From: Planococcus shixiaomingii
GTDB lineage: Bacteria > Bacillota > Bacilli > Bacillales_A > Planococcaceae
Length of the DNA: 64,000 nt
Reading direction: 5' to 3'
Assembly (NCBI RefSeq): GCF_030413615.1
Contig: NZ_CP129236.1
Span: 1,720,001-1,784,000, forward strand
Shown piece after piece: positions 18,795 through 26,910 of this stretch. The notes beneath the pieces were generated by a model. It was given only the letters and a program-made list of their open reading frames with translations. It was not told the DNA's origin and did not search any database. The first letter of the stretch is position 1, and each line of letters opens with the position of its first letter. The position numbers and the translations under genes were made by a program.

Positions 18795-19913
18795 ATGAAC
18801 AACGAGCGTTTACTGAACGAGTTTCTGGAACTGGTGCAAATCGATTCCGAAACGAAAAACGAAGGGAAAATCGCCGGCTATTTAAAAAACAAATTGGAAT
18901 CGATCGGATTTCATGTAGCGGAAGATGATTCTTCTTCACGCAGCGGACACGGCGCCAATAATATTGTCGCCACGTTAAGAGGAGCCGCATCAAATGTACC
19001 GGCTATTTACTTTACTGTACATATGGATACAGTCGTTCCTGGTGTTGGTGTTAAACCTCAAATCCGCGACGGTTATGTTTATTCCGACGGCACGACAATC
19101 CTCGGAGCGGACGACAAAGCGGGAATTGCTGCGTTGATTGAAATGATCCGGACAATCCAGGAACAGCAAATCGAACACGGCGATATCCAGTTTGTTATTA
19201 CGGCTGGCGAAGAAAGCGGCCTAGCCGGAGCGAAAGAATTCGATCCTTCGTTGTTGTTCGCCGACTATGGCTATGCTGTCGACAGCGACGGCAAAGTGGG
19301 CGGCATCGTCACTTCCGCGCCTTACCAAGCGAAATTATGGACAACCATCTACGGCAAGACGGCTCATGCCGGAGTGGCGCCGGAAAAAGGCATTTCAGCC
19401 ATCACCATCGCGGCAAAAGCCATTGCCAAAATGTCTCTTGGCCGCATCGATGCCGAAACGACAGCCAATATCGGCCGTTTTGAAGGCGGACAGGCGACAA
19501 ATATCGTGTGTGACGAAGTGTCCATATTAGCGGAAGCCCGTTCCATTAAAGAAGATAAACTGGCGTCCCAAACGACTCATATGGAAATGGTCTTCCAAGA
19601 GGTCGCTGAAAGTCTTGGCGGCAGTGCCAAAACCGAAGTGAAGCTGATGTATCCGGGCTTCCATTTTGATGATACGGAACGCGCTGTGCAAGTTGCACAG
19701 AAAGCGGCAGCGAACATTGGCCGGCCGTCACCGGTTTTGACAAGCGGAGGAGGAAGCGACGCCAATATTTTCAACGGCTTCGGCATCCCGACAGTCAACT
19801 TGTGCGTCGGCTATGAAGAAATCCACACAAAAAACGAACGTATGCCGATTGAGGAACTGGAAAAGCTTGCGGAGTTGTTGGTGGAAGTTGTGAAAGAAAG
19901 CGCGCTGCAATGA
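18795..19913 (+). CDS. yqjE: M20 family peptidase, PepT-like (YqjE)
   Basis: A 372-residue zinc-dependent aminopeptidase-like protein. Metal and catalytic segments are VHMDTVVPG (about 75-83), GADDKAGIAALIEM (about 99-112), TAGEESGLAGAKEF (about 136-149) and the C-terminal CVGYEEIHTKNE. The dimerisation insert starts around AKLWTTIYGKTAHAG. Family members release N-terminal residues from tripeptides or dipeptides; the true substrate is unknown. RBS AGAGGTG precedes ATG 18795. Last gene of the mce-yqjD-yqjE unit, ended by the hairpin at 19966. Confidence 0.88.
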   Translation: MNNERLLNEFLELVQIDSETKNEGKIAGYLKNKLESIGFHVAEDDSSSRSGHGANNIVATLRGAASNVPAIYFTVHMDTVVPGVGVKPQIRDGYVYSDGTTILGADDKAGIAALIEMIRTIQEQQIEHGDIQFVITAGEESGLAGAKEFDPSLLFADYGYAVDSDGKVGGIVTSAPYQAKLWTTIYGKTAHAGVAPEKGISAITIAAKAIAKMSLGRIDAETTANIGRFEGGQATNIVCDEVSILAEARSIKEDKLASQTTHMEMVFQEVAESLGGSAKTEVKLMYPGFHFDDTERAVQVAQKAAANIGRPSPVLTSGGGSDANIFNGFGIPTVNLCVGYEEIHTKNERMPIEELEKLAELLVEVVKESALQ

Positions 19914-19965
19914 AAAAGTTTCAATGAGTTACTAGTAATCCAGACAAGCTAAAAAAGAGTATAGG

Positions 19966-19995
19966 GAGAGGCTGCTTCGGCAGCCTCTCTTTCTT
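19966..19995 (+). terminator. Terminator after yqjE
   Basis: GAGAGGCTGC/GCAGCCTCTC arms around a TTCG tetraloop, followed by TTTCTTC. Confidence 0.9.
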
Positions 19996-20020
19996 CATGT
20001 TTATTACCAAATATTTGACA

Positions 20021-20049
20021 TTGAAAGCATACTATTATCATGTTATATT
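20021..20049 (+). promoter_or_regulatory. Sigma-A promoter of the CAP-domain gene
   Basis: -35 TTGAAA (20021-20026), 17-bp spacer, -10 TATATT (20044-20049). Confidence 0.6.
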
Positions 20050-20096
20050 AATTTAGTGAGATATTATAGTGAAAAAATGATAGGTGGTTTTAATTG

Positions 20097-20642
20097 ATGA
20101 ATATGAAGAAGAAAATAATCGCGTCAACTTTATCAGTAGCTTTGCTGTTCCCGGCTACAGCTTCGCTAGGGGCAACTCCGGTGGACGCTAGTGAAGTACA
20201 TAACAGGGCAACGGTTTCAGTAGCCAGCGCCGAAAGTTCTGCAAAAGCGGCGGCTGAAGCATATAGCTTGTCAGCTTATGAAAAAGAGGTCGTTTCTTTG
20301 GTTAATAAGGAACGAGCTAAAGTGGGCCTTAAAGCGTTGGCGGTGGATTTAAAGCTTTCACAAGTAGCAAGGCTTAAATCAGAAGATATGAAAAAGCGCA
20401 ACAAAATGAGCCATACCGGTTCATACGGCAGCCCGTTTGATATGATGAAAAAATTCGGAATCACGTATAGAGCAGCTGGAGAAAACATTGCTCAAGGATA
20501 TCGGACGCCTAAGGAAGTTATGAAAGGCTGGATGAGCAGCCCAGGGCATAAAGCGAATATCCTAAACAAAAGATATACGCATATCGGAGCTGGCCATGTA
20601 GCAAAAGGAAACTACTGGACACAGCAATTTATCCAGAAGTAA
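20097..20642 (+). CDS. Secreted CAP-domain (SCP/PR1-like) protein
   Basis: A 181-residue YkwD-like protein. A signal peptide (basic MNMKKK, hydrophobic core to about residue 28, likely cut after an Ala-rich stretch) is followed by a short Ala-rich linker. The CAP domain starts at about 60 (SLVNKERAKVGLKAL) and contains MSHTGSYGSPFDM, AGENIAQGYRTP and GWMSSPGHKANIL, including the conserved His and Glu residues. Such proteins are extracellular; in Bacillales they are often spore- or cell-surface-associated, and the function here is unknown. ATG 20097 has AGGTGG (20082-20087) at 9 bases; an in-frame TTG at 20094 is possible. It has its own promoter and terminator, so it is monocistronic. Confidence 0.88.
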   Translation: MNMKKKIIASTLSVALLFPATASLGATPVDASEVHNRATVSVASAESSAKAAAEAYSLSAYEKEVVSLVNKERAKVGLKALAVDLKLSQVARLKSEDMKKRNKMSHTGSYGSPFDMMKKFGITYRAAGENIAQGYRTPKEVMKGWMSSPGHKANILNKRYTHIGAGHVAKGNYWTQQFIQK

Positions 20643-20646
20643 GAGG

Positions 20647-20671
20647 GAGGAGCATTGAGCTCCTCTTTTTT
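20647..20671 (+). terminator. Terminator of the CAP-domain gene
   Basis: GAGGAGC/GCTCCTC stem, ATTGA loop, six T. Confidence 0.9.
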
Positions 20672-20692
20672 ATGTACTGAATAAGTGCTGCG

Positions 20693-20763
20693 AAGGTAGA
20701 AAACTGAAAACTGTCGGTAGAGATGGAAAGAGCGTCGGTAGAAAGCGGAATTGCGTCGGTAGA
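20693..20763 (+). repeat. Short direct-repeat array, GTCGGTAGA word, ~21-bp period
   Basis: GTCGGTAG starts at 20713, 20734 and 20755 (21-base steps), preceded by a partial copy GAAGGTAG at 20693 and followed by looser copies near 20776 and 20812. The spacers share A/G-rich sequence but are not conserved. It sits between the CAP gene terminator and dinB and codes for nothing convincing. It resembles in design the 20-bp array at 36523, built on a different word. Confidence 0.75.
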
Positions 20764-20938
20764 AATGATGGAAGTACAGGTAAGAAGGAAAAAAAGTTTC
20801 GCGAGAAAACTGTCGGTTTACTGGTGTCAGGAAATGGACCTATTAAAAGTAAAAAGTAAGCCCAATGACTATTCTCTCTTTTTCGTCCAGCGCTTTTCTT
20901 ATGGTAAAATGGAAGAAAACATTGATGGAGCGATTTCT

Positions 20939-22189
20939 ATGGCAAGCCGAGTGATTTTTCATATCGATATGAATAGTTTTTATGCTTCCGTCGAGCAATC
21001 GCACGATCCAGAGTTAAAGGGAAAAGCGATTGCCATCGCAGGCAACCCGCAAGAACGCCGCGGCATTATTGTGACGTGTTCTTACGAGGCGCGCGCTCAC
21101 GGCATTTATACGACGATGCAAGTGCATGAAGCGAAACGCAAGTTGCCTGGATTGATTTTATTGCCGCCGAATTTTGACCGCTACCGCGTCGCTTCCAAAG
21201 CGATGTTTGATATTTTACGCTCTTACACCCATATGGTAGAACCGGTGTCGATTGACGAAGGCTACCTTGATGTAACGGAACTGGCAAACGAACGTCATGC
21301 CGTGGAAATCGCTCAGGAGATCCAGACCCGCATTTTATCGGAACTCGATCTTCCTTGTTCCATCGGCATCGCACCAAATAAATTTCTCGCCAAAACGGCG
21401 TCTGATATGAAAAAACCGCAAGGCATCACGATTTTGCGCAAGCGCGATATTGGAGAAAAACTATGGCCGCTGCCGGTGATTCACATGCACGGCGTCGGGG
21501 AAAGCACGGCCGCCAAACTGAACGGGCTGAAAATCGAGACAATCGGCGACTTGGCGTTGGCGAATCCTGGGCTGATCAAGGAGAAAATGGGCAAAAACGG
21601 CATAAGGCTGCAAGCGCGTGCCAATGGCGTCGATGATCGACTGGTTGACCCTGATTCCATCTACGATACGAAAAGCGTCGGGACGTCCACTACGCTGCCT
21701 GTGGATGAAACAGAAGAAGAAAACTTGCGCCTCATTTTCCGACAGCTGTGTGATAAAGTGGCAAATCGACTGGAAGCGAAAGAGTTGGCCGGTCCTACCG
21801 TATCGATTCAGACCCGGAGCTCCGACTGGCAAAACCGGACGCGCAGCATTACGCTGAAAAATACTGTGTGGAAAGCGGAAGACATCAACCGGACCGCTTG
21901 GCAGCTGTTTACGAAGCACTGGAACGGCGAACCGCTGCGATTGGTCGGCGTGACGGTGTCGAACGTGGCCGGCAAAGGAGAAGTGACCGAACAATTGTCG
22001 ATTTTCAATTTCCAGGAACACGCTAAAGAAGAGCCGATTCTGGATTTGATGTCAAAGCTTGAAACGCGTTTCGGCAAAAAGGTTGTAACCAAGGGAGCCA
22101 AAAATGTGAAATTCAAGCGGACGGCCCAAGGTTCGGAGACCAGTTTCAGCAAAGATTTTCTAGGAGACCATGACCACGACAGAAAGTAG
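20939..22189 (+). CDS. dinB: DNA polymerase IV (Y family, DinB)
   Basis: A 416-residue translesion polymerase. Palm motifs HIDMNSFYASVE (about 8-19) and SIDEGYLDV carry the catalytic acidic residues; little-finger and C-terminal regions are complete. The beta-clamp-binding pentapeptide QLSIF lies at about 352-356. ATG 20939 is chosen because GGAG (20927-20930) is well placed and MASRVIFHIDMNSFYASV is the normal family start, although the frame is open much further upstream through repeat sequence. An extended -10 (TGGTAAAAT, ends at 20910) lies upstream; I saw no LexA box here. It overlaps nothing; rnz follows after 7 bases. Confidence 0.94.
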   Translation: MASRVIFHIDMNSFYASVEQSHDPELKGKAIAIAGNPQERRGIIVTCSYEARAHGIYTTMQVHEAKRKLPGLILLPPNFDRYRVASKAMFDILRSYTHMVEPVSIDEGYLDVTELANERHAVEIAQEIQTRILSELDLPCSIGIAPNKFLAKTASDMKKPQGITILRKRDIGEKLWPLPVIHMHGVGESTAAKLNGLKIETIGDLALANPGLIKEKMGKNGIRLQARANGVDDRLVDPDSIYDTKSVGTSTTLPVDETEEENLRLIFRQLCDKVANRLEAKELAGPTVSIQTRSSDWQNRTRSITLKNTVWKAEDINRTAWQLFTKHWNGEPLRLVGVTVSNVAGKGEVTEQLSIFNFQEHAKEEPILDLMSKLETRFGKKVVTKGAKNVKFKRTAQGSETSFSKDFLGDHDHDRK

Positions 22190-22196
22190 GGGAACT

Positions 22197-23141
22197 ATGC
22201 AACTATTATTTTTGGGCACCGGCGCCGGCATGCCTTCCAAACAGCGCAACACGTCTTCCATCGCTCTGAAATTGCTGGAAGAACGAGGCACCGTCTGGCT
22301 TTTTGACTGCGGAGAAGCCACGCAGCACCAAATTCTACATACCACATTAAAACCGAGGAAAATCGAAAAAGTTTTCATTACTCATTTGCACGGCGACCAC
22401 ATTTTTGGGCTTCCCGGGCTGCTCGGCTCCCGCTCATTCCAAGGAGGGGACGAACCGCTCGATTTATACGGTCCAGTAGGCATTCGTGAATTTGTGGAAA
22501 CGATGCTGCGTGTCAGCCGGACGCACTTGTCCTATCCGATCCGCTTTCATGAAAAGATGGAAGGCGTTATTTTTGAAGACGAGGAAATGATGGTCGAAAC
22601 AACTCTTCTTGATCACGTCATTCCGTCGTATGGCTACCGGATTACCCAAAAGCCGCTGCCACCTAAATTGCAAATTGCAAAAGCGACCGCTCTTGGAGTT
22701 CCGAAAGGCCCGCTGCTCGCTAAACTGAAAAGCGGAGAAGATGTCGTGCTTGAAGACGGCTCTACGGTGAAAAGCGAAGATGTTACGGAGCCCGGCGCTC
22801 GCGGATTTGTTGTGGCGATACTTGGGGATACGCGTTTTTGCCGGGCGGCGGTAGAGTTGAGCCAACAGGCTGATGTGATTGTCCATGAAGCGACATTCGA
22901 TGCAGAAACGAAAAAATTGGCAAGAGAATATGGCCATTCCACGATAATGGAAGCGGCTGAAACAGCCCGTTTGGCCGATGCCAAGCTGTTGATTGCCAAT
23001 CACATTTCGGCCCGCTTTTTGCCGGAAGACGAAAAAATGCTGGTAAACCAAGTGCGCGGTGTCCATTCGCGGACGGTCATTGCCCACGATTTTTCTGAAT
23101 TTGCATGGAACCAGCATACGCAGGAAATGAGGAAAATATAG
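22197..23141 (+). CDS. rnz: Ribonuclease Z
   Basis: A 314-residue metallo-beta-lactamase-fold endonuclease that matures the 3' end of CCA-less tRNA precursors. The zinc motif is FITHLHGDHIFGLPGLL (about 59-75), with further ligands in GDTRFCRAAVEL and IANHISAR and a family exosite region in the middle. ATG 22197 (TAGGGGA upstream) gives the family start MQLLFLGTGAGMP. An earlier in-frame ATG at 22170 would overlap dinB. Likely cotranscribed with dinB. Confidence 0.94.
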   Translation: MQLLFLGTGAGMPSKQRNTSSIALKLLEERGTVWLFDCGEATQHQILHTTLKPRKIEKVFITHLHGDHIFGLPGLLGSRSFQGGDEPLDLYGPVGIREFVETMLRVSRTHLSYPIRFHEKMEGVIFEDEEMMVETTLLDHVIPSYGYRITQKPLPPKLQIAKATALGVPKGPLLAKLKSGEDVVLEDGSTVKSEDVTEPGARGFVVAILGDTRFCRAAVELSQQADVIVHEATFDAETKKLAREYGHSTIMEAAETARLADAKLLIANHISARFLPEDEKMLVNQVRGVHSRTVIAHDFSEFAWNQHTQEMRKI

Positions 23142-23142
23142 G

Positions 23143-23169
23143 AAAGCCATTCCTTGCGAATGGCTTTTT
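23143..23169 (+). terminator. Terminator of dinB-rnz
   Basis: AAAGCCATTC/GAATGGCTTT stem followed by a short T run. Confidence 0.88.
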
Positions 23170-23202
23170 CTGGTGAAAAGAAAAAAATTAATGGAAATAA
23201 TA

Positions 23203-23214
23203 GAACATACGTTC
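23203..23214. promoter_or_regulatory. LexA-like box upstream of the type I toxin
   Basis: GAACATACGTTC is a perfect GAAC-N4-GTTC dyad with the purine/pyrimidine pattern of the Bacillus LexA consensus CGAACRNRYGTTYG; only the two outermost bases differ. It lies just upstream of a -10-like element GATAAAAT (TAAAAT at 23224-23229) and overlaps where a -35 would be, about 70 bases before the toxin start. Confidence 0.6.
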
Positions 23215-23284
23215 CCTTTGTGATAAAATAAAGGTACAGCTGTAAGAGGGCGGTTCGGCCATTCCCGGGAAAGGGGGTGGTAGT

Positions 23285-23392
23285 ATGTCTATTTCGGAAA
23301 CATTCGAGCTCGTGTTTATGAGCATTGGCTTGACCATTAGCGGTCTGGCTTTAATCGTATCGGTGATAGTGCTAGCGGACAAAAAAAAATAA
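23285..23392 (+). CDS. Holin-like type I toxin, 35 aa (TxpA/Fst-type)
   Basis: The peptide starts MSISETFELVFMSIGL, continues through one hydrophobic helix, and ends VIVLADKKK. A short polar start, a single transmembrane segment and a C-terminal lysine tail are the hallmarks of the putative holin-like toxin family (TxpA, Fst, BsrG relatives). It is preceded by a very strong AAAGGGGGTGG RBS inside a GC-rich leader that could fold. The nine A bases coding the lysine tail double as the T-run of a convergent antisense terminator. These toxins insert in the membrane and stop growth when not repressed by their antisense RNA. I am confident of the class, not of the subfamily. Confidence 0.85.
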   Translation: MSISETFELVFMSIGLTISGLALIVSVIVLADKKK

Positions 23393-23504
23393 CCGTCCCT
23401 TGGGCAAGGAATGACGGTTATTTCTGAAGCCTAATTTCTAAGCCAACCGCTCTCGAAGCGGTATACAGCTCGCCGGATGTTCGCGCATCCGGCTTTTTTG
23501 CGCT
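23381..23504 (-). ncRNA. Candidate antisense antitoxin RNA (RatA-like)
   Basis: On the minus strand a promoter reads -35 TTGCAA (23533-23538), 16-bp spacer, -10 TATACT (23511-23516). The predicted ~124-base RNA contains hairpins GCCGGATG/CATCCGGC and CCGCT/AGCGG. It ends at AACCGTC/GACGGTT followed by nine T (23381-23419 on the plus strand), which lies over the 3' end of the toxin reading frame. The toxin mRNA should run on to the plus-strand terminator at 23472-23499, giving about 100 bases of 3' overlap, as in txpA/ratA. Confidence 0.7.
23472..23499 (+). terminator. Terminator of the toxin mRNA
   Basis: GCCGGATG/CATCCGGC stem with a TTCGCG loop and six T. Confidence 0.85.
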
Positions 23505-23605
23505 ACTTTTAGTATACTAAATCTCGGCCATTTTGCAACTGCTTTATCCCATTTTAACAGGCTGTGAGACGCTCGGAAGCACGAGACGGGGCCCCACCGT
23601 AAGGT

Positions 23606-24622
23606 TTATAACCAGCCGCGCTCATACGGCACGGGAACGCCGGATTCCGATCCGAGCTCTTTTGCTGCGCGGTAAGCCCAATAAGGGTCCCGGAGCAATT
23701 CGCGGGCAAGAAAAATCATATCGGCGCGCCCGTTTTGCAGAATTTCTTCTGCGTGCTGCGGGTTGGTGATCAACCCGACGGCACCGGTTGCAATCGGTGT
23801 TTCTTTTTTCAGCGTTTCAGCAAACGGCACTTGGTACCCTGGGAAAGTCGGAATCTGGGCCGGCACTACTGCGCCTGAACTGACGTCAATCAAATCAACG
23901 CCTTGTTCTTTCATCCACTTCGCCATTTCAATATAGCGTTCCGGTGTCATGCCGCCTTCTGTGTAATCGTGTGCGGAAACACGGACAAATAAGGGGCCGT
24001 CCCACACTTCTTTGACAACGTCGATAATTTCACGCAGAAAACGGTAGCGGTTTTCGGAAGAACCGCCATATTCATCTTCGCGTTTATTGGTCAACGGCGA
24101 AAGAAACTGGTTGATCAAATAACCATGGGCAGCGTGCAGTTCGATTACGTCAAAGCCGGCTTTTTTTGCCCGCATGGCGCCGTCTTTAAACGCTTGCACC
24201 GTTTCCTGGATATCTTCAGCAGTCATCGCGGCAGGGGTTTGGTAACGGTCGCTGAACGCAATGGCGCTTGACGAATAAATTGTGCCATCGATGTTTGCTT
24301 TCCGGCCGGCATGGGCTAACTGGATACCGGTTTTGGACCCATGGACTTTCATCAGGCGGACGATTTCAGCAAGTCCTTCAATATGGCCATCGTCCCAAAT
24401 TCCGAGGTCCCGCGAAGAAATGCGGCCTTGGCCCTGGACGGCGGTCGCTTCAATGATGATCAAGCCGATCTGGCCGACTGCGCGGGTCGGATAATGCACA
24501 CGGTGCCAGTCGGTTACTTTGCCATCTTCTTTGTCGCTTTGATACATGCACATTGGTGCCATGACGATGCGGTTCTTAAACGTCACGTTTTTAATTGCCA
24601 TCGGCTCAAACAATTTTGCCAT
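23606..24622 (-). CDS. namA: NADPH dehydrogenase, Old Yellow Enzyme family
   Basis: A 338-residue FMN (beta/alpha)8-barrel ene-reductase, the same length as YqjM. It reduces alpha,beta-unsaturated carbonyls and nitro compounds with NADPH and has a role in oxidative and xenobiotic stress. It shows the N-terminal [20 protein letters not shown] with redox-tuning Cys in MCMYQS (about 23-28). The active-site [14 protein letters not shown] (about 166-179) and [14 protein letters not shown] follow, and FMN phosphate ligands lie near the end. RBS AAGGAGGG precedes ATG 24622. It is downstream of proC on the same strand, with 45 bases between them. Confidence 0.95.
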   Translation of the reverse strand: MAKLFEPMAIKNVTFKNRIVMAPMCMYQSDKEDGKVTDWHRVHYPTRAVGQIGLIIIEATAVQGQGRISSRDLGIWDDGHIEGLAEIVRLMKVHGSKTGIQLAHAGRKANIDGTIYSSSAIAFSDRYQTPAAMTAEDIQETVQAFKDGAMRAKKAGFDVIELHAAHGYLINQFLSPLTNKREDEYGGSSENRYRFLREIIDVVKEVWDGPLFVRVSAHDYTEGGMTPERYIEMAKWMKEQGVDLIDVSSGAVVPAQIPTFPGYQVPFAETLKKETPIATGAVGLITNPQHAEEILQNGRADMIFLARELLRDPYWAYRAAKELGSESGVPVPYERGWL

Positions 24623-24667
24623 TATTTTCCCTCCTTGAATTTTAGAGTTCTAGTATAGCAAAAGCGT

Positions 24668-25477
24668 TCAGTCGAATTCTCGTCCGAGCTCTTGAGAGCG
24701 ATTGGTGGCTGCTTTGACGCAAGCGTGAATGACTTTTTTGAATTGGTGATTGTCCAGAGCGGCGACACCGGCCGCAGTCGTGCCGTTCGGGCTCGTCACT
24801 TTTTGCCGCAGTTCGCCAAAGTTGCTGTGCTGCAGCATTTCCGCTGCGCCGTCAAAGGTTTGGCGCACCAGTTTCGTGGCATCGGCGAGCGACAGGCCTT
24901 CTTCAATGGCTGCTTCGGTCATCGCTTCAGCCATATAATAGACATAGGCCGGACCGCTTCCTGCAACGCCGGTTACCGCATGCAGCTGCTCTTCTTTTAC
25001 AACGGTGACGCCGCCGATAGATGACAGGAGGCTGCGCAGCTCATGCTGTTTTTCAAGTGTTACTTGCTTGCTCCAGGCAACTCCAGTCGCCGATTTGCCG
25101 ATTCGGGCTGATGTGTTCGGCATGGCGCGTGCAACCGGCAAGAGGCCGGAATGTTTTTGGATGGACGCGATAGAAACGCCTGCCACTACCGACAAAATGA
25201 CCGTTTCGGCTGTCAGGTGCTCCTTGATGGCACCAAGCGCCACTGCCGCATCTTTCGGTTTCATCGCCAGCAGGACAAAATGAGCTTTTCGAAGTTCTGT
25301 TTTTTCTGCTTCAACGATGTTGACACCGTATTCATCCCGCAAAAATTCGAGCCGGGCAAGATCACTTTTGTTCATGACGGAAATGTCTTCCGGCTTTAAA
25401 ATGCGTTTATTGATCCAACCGTGGATCATGGATTCTGCCATTGAACCGGCTCCCACACATACAATTTTCATTTTCAT
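24668..25477 (-). CDS. proC: Pyrroline-5-carboxylate reductase
   Basis: A 269-residue NAD(P)H-dependent enzyme catalysing the last step of proline synthesis. It has an N-terminal Rossmann motif VGAGSMAESMI (about 8-18), NTSARIGKSATGV in the middle, and the C-terminal dimerisation and substrate segment GSGPAYVYYMAEAM (about 166-179). In B. subtilis the equivalent (proI) belongs to this neighbourhood and is T-box controlled; here a proline-specific T-box lies directly upstream (25497-25730). ATG 25477 and an in-frame ATG at 25471 are both usable. Confidence 0.95.
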   Translation of the reverse strand: MKMKIVCVGAGSMAESMIHGWINKRILKPEDISVMNKSDLARLEFLRDEYGVNIVEAEKTELRKAHFVLLAMKPKDAAVALGAIKEHLTAETVILSVVAGVSIASIQKHSGLLPVARAMPNTSARIGKSATGVAWSKQVTLEKQHELRSLLSSIGGVTVVKEEQLHAVTGVAGSGPAYVYYMAEAMTEAAIEEGLSLADATKLVRQTFDGAAEMLQHSNFGELRQKVTSPNGTTAAGVAALDNHQFKKVIHACVKAATNRSQELGREFD

Positions 25478-25496
25478 CCCGTCCTTTCCACCAAAT

Positions 25497-25730
25497 AAAA
25501 AAGCGCATCCGTCCCTGTATTACAAGGACGAAAACGCTCGGTTTCCGCGGTACCACCTAAGTTTGCCGAAATCGGCACTGCTCGATCTCCTTAACGCGGA
25601 GCGACGGCCATGTTTGCACGGCAGCTGAAAAAGCAGGTTCGAGACGGGAGCGGGGGTGTGCGTTTCAGCTGCAGCATCACTCTCTTTGCACCTTCACCGT
25701 CTGTACTGGCCTTTTTCTTCGCTGGTATAT
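25497..25730 (-). promoter_or_regulatory. Proline T-box riboswitch upstream of proC
   Basis: Read on the minus strand, stem I has base helix GAAAAAG/CTTTTTC (25711-25717 with 25627-25633). Its specifier loop has AGTA on the 5' side and CGAACCTG on the 3' side, so the specifier codon is CCT (Pro) at 25635-25637. An AGAGAG motif with a distal hairpin follows. The conserved T-box AGGTGGTACCGCG lies at 25546-25558. A terminator, roughly CGTCCTTG paired with CAGGGACG, precedes a T run at 25497-25537. Uncharged tRNA-Pro should favour read-through into proC. Confidence 0.92.
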
Positions 25731-25737
25731 TACATGA

Positions 25738-25767
25738 ATTATAGAAGAAGGCAAGCAGCGTTGTCAA
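25738..25767 (-). promoter_or_regulatory. Sigma-A promoter of the T-box/proC unit
   Basis: Minus strand: -35 TTGACA (25762-25767), 18-bp spacer, -10 TATAAT (25738-25743). Both hexamers are consensus. Confidence 0.88.
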
Positions 25768-25847
25768 TCATCTTTAAGCGTGACGCCGCTGGAAAAAGAC
25801 TGTATGATAGGTGAATAGTCATTCATTTTTTCTGAGGAGATGGACAT

Positions 25848-26795
25848 ATGAGTTTACATAAAATTGTTATACCTACACCATTTGCAGTTGGCGATGTCAA
25901 TGCTTACTTGATTAAAGGCGATATGCTGACATTGATCGATGCCGGGCCAAAAACGCCGGAAGCGTGGTTAGCGTTGAAAGCCGGCTTGCAAGAAGCAAAT
26001 GTCGAGCCGAAAGATGTCGAACAAGTAGTATTGACGCACCATCATCCCGATCACGCCGGTTGGGTGGATGGTTTTGAGCGGGCTAAACTATATGGCCATC
26101 CGTACAACGATTTATGGCTGCGCCGAGATCAGGCGTTTTTTGATTACCATGATGCGTTTTACTTGGAGCGCCTGCAAGAAGAAGGTGTCCCCGAAGAATT
26201 GTTGTTTTGGGTAAAGAAAATGAAACGCCCGCTCAATTTGATGGGCAACCGGCCGCTTGATGGGGCAATCAATGAAGGGGATGTCATTCCAGGCCATCCC
26301 GAGTGGAAGATTATGGAAACGCTTGGCCATGCGCAAAGCCATTTGTCGTTTTGGGATGCGGAAACACATGAAATGATCGGCGGCGACCACGTGATTGCGA
26401 AAGTTTCATCCAATCCGCTGATCGAGCCGCCGTTGAATCCGGCTGAAGGCCGCCCAAAATCACTGCTGCAATATAATGCCTCTCTCGGGCGCTTGTTGAA
26501 AATGCCGATTGATGTGATTTACAGCGGGCACGGCGAAGAAGTGCGCAATGTTACAGAATTGGTCACGACGCGCCTGGAAAAGCAGCACCAGCGGGCATTG
26601 AAAGTGCTGGGCTTATTGAGGGGGCAGGAAAAAACAGTTTATCAGCTGACACAGGAATTATTCCCTTATGTTTATGAAAAAGAACTGGGCTTGACACTTT
26701 CCGAGACCATCGGGCAAATTGATTATTTGCTTGAAGAAGGGCTGATCGCCGAGCGGATGGATGCCAGCGGTGTTTTTATATACAACGAAGTATGA
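25848..26795 (+). CDS. yqjP: MBL-fold metallo-hydrolase (YqjP-like)
   Basis: A 315-residue metallo-beta-lactamase superfamily protein with the zinc motif LTHHHPDHAGWV (about 63-74). Further histidines lie in ETLGHAQSHLSFWD and GGDHVIAK, and the ligand set ends near YSGHGEEV. The C-terminal third (about 240-315) looks like a small winged-helix accessory domain (SETIGQIDYLLEEGLI). The substrate is not predictable. It is transcribed divergently from proC; a -10 TATGAT near 25803 with a TGACG-type -35 may serve it. It has the same position as yqjP in B. subtilis. Confidence 0.85.
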   Translation: MSLHKIVIPTPFAVGDVNAYLIKGDMLTLIDAGPKTPEAWLALKAGLQEANVEPKDVEQVVLTHHHPDHAGWVDGFERAKLYGHPYNDLWLRRDQAFFDYHDAFYLERLQEEGVPEELLFWVKKMKRPLNLMGNRPLDGAINEGDVIPGHPEWKIMETLGHAQSHLSFWDAETHEMIGGDHVIAKVSSNPLIEPPLNPAEGRPKSLLQYNASLGRLLKMPIDVIYSGHGEEVRNVTELVTTRLEKQHQRALKVLGLLRGQEKTVYQLTQELFPYVYEKELGLTLSETIGQIDYLLEEGLIAERMDASGVFIYNEV

Positions 26796-26910
26796 GTTGT
26801 CTCTCTATTGTTTGTATTGCAACAATTGCGTTATCCAGTTACAATTAATGCGTTCGGAAATACACCAGAGTGAATGGCATATTAGAGAATAACGCGAAAA
26901 GGAATGGGTT

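Noticed and set aside
20690..20938. N-terminal extension of DinB through the GTCGGTAGA repeats
   Set aside because: The frame is open by chance; the conserved protein starts at ATG 20939 with a good RBS, and the extension consists of repeat-derived residues.
23533..23769. Plus-strand frame over the end of namA
   Set aside because: Antisense to namA, with arginine-rich composition typical of shadow frames.
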